DNA from: Bipolaris cookei
Taxonomy: Eukaryota > Ascomycota > Dothideomycetes > Pleosporales > Pleosporaceae
Direction of reading: 5' to 3'
DNA length: 64,000 nt
Assembly (NCBI GenBank): GCA_002286855.1
Contig: NRSV01000019.1
Coordinates: 313,389 to 377,388, forward strand
Both the position numbers and the translations under genes were made by a program. How positions within the stretch are numbered: the stretch's first letter is position 1; the number at the start of each line of letters is the position of its first letter. Of this stretch, positions 11,388-21,199 are shown one piece after another. Under the pieces are notes generated by a model that was not told the DNA's origin, made no database searches, and saw only the letters and a program-made list of their open reading frames with translations.

Positions 11388-14030
11388 ATGCTACCTATAA
11401 GTAAACATAACAAAACTTGCCCCGACGAGACTGGAGATCCCTGGGGCACTTTGCGCCCACGCGATGTCCGTCTCCAACTTTACCTCTCCCTCGGCCTAGG
11501 CGTGGGCGCATTCCTTATCTTTTGCGTATGTTTTGGCACCCTCCAAACAGCTGCATGCCTGCTGACTGGCTACATCAGTTTCTTCGCCCACGATGGAAAG
11601 GCCTCTATGCGGCGCGCAAGAAGCAGAAGAACCTCGCAACGGCGCTCCCCGACCTCCCCGATAGCTTTTTCGGCTGGATGATCCCACTATGGAACATCAC
11701 CGACGAACAGGTACTGGCCTCAGCTGGCCTCGATGCCTACGTATACCTTGCATTCTTCAAAATGGCAATCAAGTTTCTGCTCATCACCCTCTTCTTCGCC
11801 CTAGTCGTCATCAAACCAGTACATGATACCCACCAGGACAAAGAGGGAAAGAAATCTCCAATCCGCCTAGACCCAGGTTCTGAGCACATCGAGGTTCGCA
11901 GTACCTTTACTACGTTTGCCGCCGAATATGAACGCTACACCGACTATCTGTGGATGTATCTCGTCTTCGTCTACCTCTTCACCGCCCTTATCCTATACTT
12001 AATTGTCTCGGAAACTAGAAGGATTATTGAGATTCGACAAGAGTACCTTGGCGGTCAGACTACCATCACCGACCGAACCATCCGGCTTTCCGGTATTCCG
12101 GTTGATCTTCGCTCGGAGGACAAGATCAAGGCGTTCATCATGGATCTGGGTATCGGAACGGTTGAGAGTGTAACGCTGTGCAAGAACTGGAAGGAGCTGG
12201 ATAACAAGGTTATTGAAAGGCGCGTCATTGTTAGGAAGCTTGAGGAAGCCTGGACTGTTCATCTTGGTAGCCGAAGGGTGGAACGCAGCCTCGAGACTCT
12301 TCCCGTAGTCCAACCACGACCACCAGAGCCCTTGGCCGATGGCAGCAACAACGACAATGAGAGAAGTCATTTCCTGAGCGATACAGAACGCGACTCTAGC
12401 CACATCGTCCCCTACGCCAAGAAGCGCCCGAAAATCAAAACATGGTACGGCCCTCTCAAGCTGAGATACAAGAATGTGGATGCCATCGACTATTATGAAG
12501 AGAAGCTGCGAAGAATCGACGATGAAATCATAGCTTTGCGCAAAAAGGATTTTGAACCAATGCCTCTGGCGTTTGTGACAATGGACAGCGTTGCAAGTGC
12601 TCAAATGGCGATTCAGGCCGTACTCGACCCTTCACCATTGCAACTCTTGGCAAGAAACTGTCCAGCACCGTCAGACGTTGTCTGGTCAAACACGTATCTG
12701 ACTCGCTCCCAAAGGACGTTCAGGTCTTGGTCCATTACAGTCATCATCGGCATTCTGAGCGTTTTCTGGACTGTTCTTTTGGTGCCCATTGCTGGTGCTC
12801 TAAACACATGTTCTATTGCTGGGGTTCTCCCTGGGCTTGCGGAACTGTTGGAGAAGCATGAAACTCTTGAATCGCTTGTCAACACCCAGCTTCCGACGTT
12901 GGCATTGACTCTGATTAACGTAGCTGTGCCCTTTCTATACGATTGTAAGTAGACTGGCTCTCATCAGTGATTACCACTCACACTAACGATTTGCAGGGCT
13001 TGCAAACAAGCAAGGCATGATCTCCCAGGGTGATGTTGAGTTATCGGTCATTTCGAAAAACTTCTTCTATACTTTTTTCAACTTCTTCATACTCTTCACT
13101 ATCCTAGGAACAGCGTCCGGGTTTCTGGCTATGCTTGAGCGTTTTGCCGAAAAACTCACAAGTGCCACAGAGATTGCATACGCTCTGGCTACCTCACTTT
13201 CCAATTTGTTAGGTTTCTACACCAACTTCATCATGTTACAAGGGTTCGGAGTCTTTCCGTTCCGACTCCTGGAATTTGGCGCTCTTTCCCTGTACCCGGT
13301 CTACTTGATGGGTGCTAAAACACCCCGAGACTACGCTGAGCTTGTACAGCCCCCAGTCTTCAGCTACGGTTTTTACCTGCCACAGACGATTCTCATCTTC
13401 ATCATCTGCATGGTCTACAGTGTATTGAAAGACTCTTGGCAGGTTTTGCTTACTGGCCTGGTCTACTTCATGATTGGCCACTACGTTCACAAATATCAGC
13501 TCTTGTATGCCATGGAGCACCGCCAACATTCGACTGGAAAGGGTTGGACTATGATGTGTGACCGCGTCATTGTAGGCGTTGTCCTCTTTCAGATCACTGT
13601 CGCTGGCCAATTGGCTCTGAAAAAGGCTTTCAGGCGCGCAGTGCTCATAGCCCCGCTCGTGATTGGCACTATATGGTTTTTGTTCGTTTTTGCACGCACC
13701 TATCGGCCACTGATGAAGTTTATTGCTCTCAAAAGCCTGCGAAGGCCAGAGCAATCTGACCTGGGTCGCGACGTACAAGAAGAATCCTTTGGCCCTGGGC
13801 GAAATGGCCGAAGGGTCATGGGCAGGCTCACCTTGGACGAAGCCCGCGAGAGCGGTCTACGCTTTGAGAATCCTAGTCTGGTTATGCCGTATGTGTTTCT
13901 TCTTCACTATTGACTACCAATGCTGACCGCTTCCAGGCTTGACAATGTTTGGATCAACAACAAACCCACGACATCTCCAGGTGGATTAGATAGTTCGGTG
14001 ACAAATGGTGCCGACGGCAACTGGAACTAA
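11388..14030 (+). CDS. CSC1/OSCA1-like calcium-permeable channel (DUF221)
   Basis: Multi-pass membrane protein of the OSCA/TMEM63 superfamily, expected to be an osmotically or mechanically gated cation channel at the plasma membrane or endomembranes. Four exons: 11388-11525, 11579-12944, 12997-13888 and 13937-14030, with introns of 53, 52 and 48 bp; 829 residues. Exon 1 gives a first membrane segment (LYLSLGLGVGAFLIFC) joined to the family motif FLRPRWKGLYAARKK. The cytosolic RNA-binding-like loop contains RTIRLSGIPVDLRSEDKIKA. The 7-TM core spans the second intron, rebuilding FLYDWLANKQGMISQGDVEL, then NFFYTFFNFF and FGVFPFRLLEFGALSLYPVY. The short last exon ends in NGADGNWN. The start is the first ATG in frame (11388). 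Confidence 0.93.
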
Positions 14031-14293
14031 CATGATTACACCTTCCTTGGTCTTACGCTCACAATGCCCCTTTATGTATCATCTCATGATCTCAATTTCC
14101 TGTAACGCGCTTTGCTCCTTTGCTTATTTGTGCTTTGTTCCTTCGCTCATTTGTGCTTTATTGATACCCACGTACGCAACGTAGTTGGTTATGAGTTTAC
14201 GACATCCTTACCCAACGAACCTGATTCAATGTGCGCCTTCCGATACACCACCACCTTCTCCGCCCCAAACGCCTCCCTCATCTTTAGCAACCT
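14031..14293. other. 3' flank of the CSC1-like gene
   Basis: This short stretch probably carries the 3' untranslated region of the channel gene; no coding sequence is assigned. It abuts the convergent end of the WD40/F-box relic. A frame continuing the relic beyond its terminal stop (KMREAFGAEKVVVYRKAH, minus) suggests the original reading frame or 3' region may extend into here. Confidence 0.35.
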
Positions 14294-15641
14294 TCAAACT
14301 TCGCACTTCCCCGCGTCCATAATCGCAGAGATAAAAAGGCACGGGCGCGTCTGCACAGAAATCTCACAAACATTCGCCAGTGTAGCTATGCGCGTACCGC
14401 GTAAAGAAAGCGGCCACACAGGACCCTGATCACGCAGCGCGGTAGCCCCCTCGTTCGCACGCGGTTCATCCCACTAGTCGAGCCAGTGGTTGCCGCCATG
14501 TCGAGGCGGGCGATCCGTCTGGTCGTTGCTGCGAGAAAAGTGGCATACGTCTGGTAGAATGTAGTATAACATGAATATATCGCCGTAAGCCGCCACGATA
14601 CGCACACCCTGTGGCATATCTGCTGCAGCGCGGTAGAGCGTGGAGCATGTTCCGCGTGTCGGAGGGATGGATTCGATTTTATGGATTCGATTTGTGGTAC
14701 GGCCGACGAGCTTATCGCTGCCTAGGACGAGGCGGTAGCTGGGTTGGTCGACGAAGAGTATGTAGTAGCCGTCGCTTAGGGGGATAGCGTTGTAGTGGTC
14801 GCAGGCTGTGGGGATTGGCTAGCAAGATTTAGATTCGAATTTGGAGGAGGAGCCTCAGGAGTGGACGTTGCTGAGGAGTCTGCATTTCATGAAAGGGCGG
14901 GAATGGAGATAAGACGGAGTGGAGTGTGTTTGACGATTCGCGTCCTGCTCGTGCTTGGGGGGGACGTAGATGTGGTCGCTTGGGGCTGTTAGGGGAAACC
15001 AGCGATGTAGACTCTGGCCTGAGGGGCTCATTAATCCATTGTACGTCCAAGCCTGCTGAACAGCCAGAGACTATACACTGGCTTTGGGGGCATAGAGAAA
15101 CGCTTCGCGGTGGGTCGTCCTTGAAGGCCAGATCGCGGTATACTGTCGAGCAGCTGTCGATGTTCAGATTCCACATCTAGTTGATCAAGTTGTTCTCATA
15201 CAGTGCGCTGTTGTTAGTGTGCGCAATGCTTATCCTTTCGCTGTTTGACTGGATATCAATTGCATTGAACTGCGTGCAATCCTGCTTCTGCTCCTGTTCC
15301 TGCTCCTGCTCCTGCTCCTGTGGGTCATGTCCAAATATTTTCTCTGAAAGCTTGCACACTATGCCCGTTCTTCCTTCCATGATTGCAGCAGTGGCGTATC
15401 TACCGCCATACAGGACCATGGTCATTGCAAGTACTCATCCTTCGCATTCGACGCTTGTCATATATACCAGGTGGTCAGCATCAAGTTGGTAAATGTGGAT
15501 TAGCGCTCCGTGAGCTACGCATAGGAACCGTGAGCAGATACTGGTGGTGAAGATTAGTTCATTGGGTTGGCTGTCCGTCAGCTGGGTAAAATCAATCTCC
15601 GAGCCTTTTGGTGAATACAGACTCTGTTTTCGACCTAGCAC
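14294..15641 (-). pseudogene. Decayed WD40-like/F-box family gene
   Basis: A broken member of the large ascomycete family of WD40-like proteins that often carry an N-terminal F-box. From the 5' side, minus strand: FTQLTDSQPNELIF, SRFLCVAHGALIHIYQLDAD, TGA at 15434-15436, VLAMTMVLYGGRYATAAIME, a QEQEQ insertion from a hexamer repeat, IAHTNNSALYENNLIN, TAG at 15177-15179, MWNLNI, DDPPRSVSLCPQSQCIVSG. After a frameshift around 15000-15040 the frame resumes with HYNAIPLSDGYYILFVDQPS, YRLVLGSDKLVG, GVRIVAAYGDIFMLYY, NHWLD, TAG (14474-14476), WDEPRANEG and VWPLSLRGTRIATL. The N-terminus and F-box were not found. The three nonsense codons are consistent with Arg CGA to TGA, Gln CAG to TAG and Trp TGG to TAG. 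Family recognition is from memory of its conserved phrases. Confidence 0.75.
15288..15320. repeat. Hexamer repeat (CTGCTC) inside the F-box relic
   Basis: A run of ctgctc and ctgttc units on the plus strand encodes Gln-Glu repeats in the minus-strand relic. It falls in a surface-loop position of the family and probably expanded by slippage, before or after decay. Confidence 0.7.
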
Positions 15642-16366
15642 GGCCTAGAGCCAAGGCAAATTCTCTGGAAAGTTGACAGCTGAACAACTATTCTCTGCTT
15701 GCAACGCCCGTCTCGATGGGGCTGCTTCTGATGCCGCTCAACCAGCCACCCCCCTTTTTTTAGCATTGCTATAAGTAGTTTTCTAATCCAGGCGGGCCCT
15801 CATTCACGCTCGGCATATGTCCCGAGCAATATAGAATTCCCTTGGCCCCAGATAGCCATATAGGTGTAGCAAGATTTCCACTGAAAGGTGAGTGATGCCT
15901 TGCTTGACACCACGCTCCTATGTCGAGGCCATTGTTTTGTTTTGTGATGGTGATGGTAGTACTGGCTGCTCTGCGGAATGGTTATATCTGTGAAGACGCG
16001 ATAACAGTGCCTCGAAGGGGAAATGAAGAGTGTGTTGAGGTAGTGTTGGTGGTCTAAAGGACAGAAAGAAGAAAGCAGTTTTATATGTTGTATAGGGGAA
16101 GAGAATTTCAACGTAAATGGTGGGAATGCAATAAATGTATTCGTGGTAGCAAATTTGGCTATTGAACAGAGAGTAGTACATATTATGGAAATGGCTGTGC
16201 AGTGATTGGGGGAGGCTCGCGGAATCAGGGTTCACTGGGTACGTAAGAATTGTCCCCAAAATGAGCGAAGGAGCAAAGCGTGTTAGTATAGGAAATTGAG
16301 ATTACGGGATGATACATTCAAGGGGTATCATGAGCGTAGGGACTAAGGAAGGTGGTGCAAATAGCT
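15642..16366. other. Non-coding AT-rich stretch beyond the F-box relic
   Basis: The 5' continuation of the WD40/F-box relic would be expected here on the minus strand, but no clear family motif was found beyond 15641. No intact gene is supported on either strand. Confidence 0.35.
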
Positions 16367-16626
16367 AGAGTTATTTGACCCTATAGTAAGTACTAGGCGT
16401 TATTTTAACTATGTGGTCTTATCTAACGCCCACGCTACTACACTAAAATATCCTAGCTATATCCTAAATTATTTCTGTAGATTTTAAAGAGAAAACTTAT
16501 TTATATTTATTACGATGTAAAGGTGCAAAAACGTGGGAGATTTTAGTATTCCGTTGATAGAATCTTGAAGAGATTACTACGACAAATGTTATTCTTCTTT
16601 GGAATACCATAGGGTCAAATAACTCT
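16367..16626. mobile_element. Small non-coding element with 18-bp terminal inverted repeats
   Basis: The left end agagttatttgaccctat (16367-16384) is the exact reverse complement of the right end at 16609-16626. The 260-bp interior is AT-rich with no open frame of note, as in miniature inverted-repeat elements. No convincing target-site duplication was found directly outside the arms (gct on the left, tac on the right), so the exact boundaries are uncertain. A diverged second right half lies at 17117-17215. Confidence 0.6.
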
Positions 16627-16899
16627 TACCGGTGCGATACCCACATTTGCTACCACGGATACCTTTGTCGCATTTCCCACCACATCATGTCTTGCCAATC
16701 GTAATTTTTGCTCAGCCTAGTCGGCGGTTACTTTGGATCCTACAAAATCCCCAGAATAAGGGAGAAGTTGTAACCTAACTTATATGGCTTTTCTGTTCTA
16801 TAATTCTCAAGATTGCTACAAACCCACGTAGATTGCAGACGTGGGGAAATAAAAATAAAAATAAACGGAAACGGTACTGGAGCTAGTAGGGACACAATT

Positions 16900-17030
16900 C
16901 TGATTGGTATAGAGAAACGTTTTCTTGCTACCTTTGCTGTTATCCAGTCAAACGGCGAAAGGATAAGCATTGCGCACACTAACAACAGCGCACTGTATGA
17001 GCACAATTTGATCAATCAGACGTAGAACTT
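16900..17030 (+). pseudogene. Second, inverted fragment of the WD40/F-box family
   Basis: The plus strand encodes VIQSNGERISIAHTNNSALY, then EHNLINQT, TAG, NLF, matching the minus-strand segment of the relic at about 15177-15260. About 74 bp are nearly identical, with roughly four mismatches. Here the Gln codon mutated in the first copy is intact (CAG ACG), but the following Trp is TAG (17023-17025). Only this short piece is recognisable, so it is either a truncated duplicate or the best-preserved part of an older copy. Confidence 0.65.
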
Positions 17031-17116
17031 ATTTAGGGAAGAATATCATTGTAGATATAGTTTGCACAATGCAAATGTGAAAAAAAAGGTATAAGAGATT
17101 CAAGTGTGTTCTGCTG

Positions 17117-17215
17117 ATATCATCTTGGATAGATTACTATTACTGCTAGCGCTACTTTTTTTTTCTGTTTGGGGAAGCTACAGGGTTAAATAACTCGTGT
17201 CGGTACAACTAGGTT
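17117..17215. mobile_element. Diverged right half of the small TIR element
   Basis: The order tgatatcatcttggatagat, tactattac, then gggttaaataactcg resembles the right part of the element ending at 16626 (tgatagaatcttgaagagat, tactacgac, agggtcaaataactct). The inner spacing differs and the left end was not identified. It is best read as an older, partly deleted family member. Confidence 0.4.
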
Positions 17216-20200
17216 AGTTCTAGTTATCGTCGGCACCATTTGTCGTCGTGTGATGGACTGGATACTATCATGGCTGAGAATGTGTGGTGATGGGTAAGGT
17301 GTGTCTGTGTATATGGGTATCTGGGATTTTCCCTTTTTATACACATCCCAAGCTAGTATTGAGTATTTCCACCTCTATTGTTATTTTTGGGAAACTCGCA
17401 AAGTTCACCGCTTGATGCTACAGATTGAGGGATATCATGGCGTATTTTTGTTTGATATATGACATGTGACATGGGCTGAGGTTAAATCTTTATTTCCACA
17501 ATTTTCTCTCTCTCTCTTTTGACATGTGATGCTATTAAATACCTCAAGTGAGGTTCTTGTTTGTCTTGATGTCACAACATCCGGTGAGTAAAGTGGAATT
17601 ATTTTTTGTTTCTTCTGTGTCTAGCAAGGTTTGCGAGTATGATGGTATCCATGTGTATACTGTTACGCCTAGTGTTGCGCTTAGTGTTAGAAGCATGGGG
17701 CAAGTCTTGATTTTTATTCATGTGTAAGCTTAGGAAGTTGAGTGATATAGACAGGCGGGACTGGTTGATATGGATGTGGACATGGACATCAACATGAAAA
17801 TGTTGGCTTGAGAACGTGTGTAGCAAGGCTGCATGTGACTAATGTTAAGATTGAACATGGAAATACTAAAGGAAAACTGTGAATGGCTGACGCTGCCCAA
17901 TTCAGAAGTGACATGTTTGACTGGGTAGCTGTTTCCAGTCCGAAAATTCTCGGCTTGCTTACTGTATGGGGCCAGTAAAGCATAAAACAAGGCAAAGAAG
18001 CAAGACATGTTGGTAAAGAATTAATACCAGGATGAGGAATGTTGCGCACAATAATGATGATCTTGCTAACGGTGAAGCCGATGATTGCTTTTTTTCCTTC
18101 CAAGAGAGGCAAAAGAAAAAACCAGTTGTCCAGCAGCGTGGGCAGCGTGAGTGGATGTTGAGTGTTTTGGCGAAGAGAATTTCCATGTAGACAGTGCGTA
18201 CTTAGGTCGTTAAGGACCAGGAAGGAAGTATCGATAAAAGGGAATGCGGATATCAAGCGAGATTAGGCAAGAGAAAGCGGGGCGGGGGAGTGGGAATTGT
18301 AAGGGTCGGGGATTGAAAATAAACTTGGTAGGGCGGAACACGTAATCACGGGCACAAAGGGCCGAAGGGAGAGCAAAGCACAATGGGGAAAAGCATTGGC
18401 GATCATCCGCTTGTAATACGTGCGGACAGGCCTTCCCAACAGTTGCGAGGGCTGGTGGTGAGGTCGAGGGCTGAAAAATGCAGATCGATCAAAGGCCATG
18501 CTGTTGTGTGTTGGGGATGCACGGAGAAGGAGGCAGGTGGCGATGGCATGACCCAGCCAGCCCTCACCCCGCCTCCCCGCCCCCTGGCCAGATTTTTTCT
18601 AAATGTACGAATAGCAGGTTACGCGTTCGTGAGCGGGGTGAAGGTTGGAGCAAAACATGGGCGGGAGACAAGAGAGGCTGGAGGATGTTGAGGGAGCGAG
18701 GGGCGGGAGGGCTAAGGGATGACGGTGTCATGTCCTGCAGCAAGCTAGCAGCGATGCGATGCATCGGAGCAACGGGGTTGGGCGGCGGGTGCAGTAGCGA
18801 ACCAGAGGGCGGTTGCGGGCTGGGGAGAAGCAGTCTATCGAGAGGCATAATCAAAAGGAAATTTGGCAGAAACATGCGTGACGGGTGGCTGACAGCAAGG
18901 AACAGGCTAAGGTTCAGGGTTTGGCGGAGGGCAGGGCCAAAATGTGGTGGTCAGCATGACGTGCGGAGAGAAGCGGTTGCGACATTGTGTGTGCATGTGC
19001 ACGTGTATGTGTGAGTGGATGGACGTGGTAGAAAGTGTGTGTATGTGTGTATGCAGCGCCAGCGCCAGCGCCAGCCCCCTGGAGGAGAAATGGCGGGATG
19101 GAGTACTAGTAAGTAAGCAGAGGGACATGCGGTGGATGCCGGGGACAGGAGGTTTTAGGGCGGTGATGGGAGGATGCAGAGCAGAACAGAGCAGATGCAT
19201 GTCGCAGGCGTACAGTCGAGGACAAAAAGGCTAGCAGCAGCGTCAGTGCGGCCCATGATGGCGGCATGGATGGGGCACGCCACTCTGGACGGCTTCCCCC
19301 TGAGCTCGGCTGGCTTGACAAGAGGCGTGTTGCAGCCGGCCATGTCGACACGTGTGTACGGAGGGCATGTAGGTAGTTGAGGTAACGCAGGAGAGTATGG
19401 ATGCAGAAGCAGGCAAAGCCCGTGGCTCTGGCTGCTGCAGGCATGCGGGTGCCAAGACGCGTTTTTGTTATGATTATCGGAATTGCTTTGTGGCTGGGGG
19501 GTCCTTGGGCCGGGTAGCGAATACCAGGCCGGCGGCGAGAGGTGGTGCAGCCAAATAGGTATGCCTGTGTAAATCTTGCCTTGGGGCTATCCGGTCTTCG
19601 GCAATGGGCTCGCGGGCGCCAGAGGGCAGGCCAGATGACGACGCGGCGATGCGGCGATGCGGCGATGCGGCGATGCGACGATGCGACGATGCGACGATGC
19701 GACGATTGTCGTTGAGGGCGTGGGGCGCGTGTGGTAGGCTGGACGGGCTGGATGGGCTGGGTGGGCAGGCGTGCAGGCTAATTTTGGCGTGCACATGAGG
19801 GTCCCTGACATGGATGGCCCAATTCGTCCTGTCCATGTCTGTGTGCATCCTGGCAGCCGCCCACTTGGTGTCCCACCACCCCTCGACCAGCAGTTTGCCG
19901 TTTGGGACTGAGTGACAGCACCACGCCCACGGCAACGTGCCAGACGGGCCCTTTGACGCTGCGCATCCATTCAGCCCATGGTGAATGGCAGCCCGCCGCC
20001 GTCGACGACAACAATGGTCAGGGCCAGGGCCGCAATGGACATGCTGTGCTGCAGGTCGAGTGAAGAGCATCAGACGGTGCCCAAGAAGGGCAGTCATCGA
20101 TGGAGTCCAAGCGGCACTATGCCTCGTACGGCGCCCCGCCATGGAACGGTACCTTTTGATCCCCATCTGTCCCTAGTACACAGTAGGCTCTTTGCTCGGT

Positions 20201-20612
20201 TGGCTGACGGCGGCACACTCCTGACTACTGTTGCTCTTGCTGCTGCTACTGCTGCTGCTGCTGCTACTACCACCTGCCTGCCTGCCCGCTTGCCGACCTG
20301 CTTGCTTGCCTACCTGCTTGCTTGCCTGCCTGCCCTGCACTACCTTAGCCATTGCCAGCTTTTGCCATCCGTGCACCCATTCTCTTATACTCTACTCGCT
20401 CGCTGGCTAGCCGTTTGCTCCACCTGCCCGGCTCTGCCTTTGTCAACACCTACCCGTCTGTTTTTGTTGCTGCTGCTACTGCTGCTGCTACTGCTGTTGT
20501 TGCTGTTGCTGTTGCCGCAAGACATTCCCGCTCGCTGCCTCATTGCATACGCTGGCTGCCCTGCCCTGCTCCTACTCCTGCTTCTGCTCCTGCGGCTCAC
20601 AACCCGTACCCG
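17216..20612. other. Gene-free repetitive stretch upstream of the Met-rich gene
   Basis: No protein-coding gene is supported. The left half (to about 18.2 kb) is AT-rich. The right half is GC-rich and full of simple repeats, giving many long but compositionally odd open frames on both strands. An octamer array is at 19643-19706 and CTG/CTTG/CCTG tracts lie at about 20220-20340 and 20460-20520. The polypyrimidine-rich right end is typical of fungal promoter and 5' leader DNA. Confidence 0.45.
19643..19706. repeat. Octamer tandem array (GCGATGCG / ACGATGCG)
   Basis: About four copies of gcgatgcg are followed by four copies of acgatgcg, so a single G-to-A variant splits the array into two homogeneous halves. 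That pattern fits local expansion from two founder units. Confidence 0.8.
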
Positions 20613-20968
20613 GTAAGTCCGTCGCTGTCCATCCATCAGGAGCCGTTCCATGATGCCGGCATGAGCGGATCATTCATCCCCCCCCAGCCTTAACAGCCTC
20701 CCGCTTAATTGGCTACAATCCAAATCCCCGTGTTGCCATGATGATGACGATGACCGACCCGGCTTTGGTGCCATTTGTGCCTAGCCAGCACGGTCCCGTC
20801 GTTGAAACACGGCGATACGAAGACACCAGTCCAACTCAACTCATCCACCACCATTCACCGTCTGCGCCTCCCTCCACATGCGCCTGCGCCCTCCGTCACC
20901 TCACTCGGTCAATACCACGCCGCCACGCGACAACACTCGTTTGATACACAACTAATTTGACATTGTAG
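20613..20968 (+). other. Possible 5'-leader intron of the Met-rich gene
   Basis: A strong donor (ggtaagtcc, gt at 20613-20614) and an acceptor (actaatttgacattgtag, ending 20968) could define a 356-bp intron in the untranslated leader about 230 bp before the start codon. This is inference from splice motifs only. Confidence 0.25.
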
Positions 20969-21199
20969 ACGATACCCACTCGCTCCCTCACCCGTCCGCC
21001 CGCTGATCCTCCGTCGCCTCTGCACCACCTCGGCTCTTGATCGCATCCATCGCACCCTCCCCAGACTCCCCCCAACTGCATCCTCCTTTGCCGAGTTGCC
21101 TTCTGGGTGCATGATACTGTCGCTTCACGGTTGAGAGAGGCCGCTGTAGCCAGTGGCGGGCGCTCCTTCCACTGCAAATTCACCATAAGCAGCACCACC

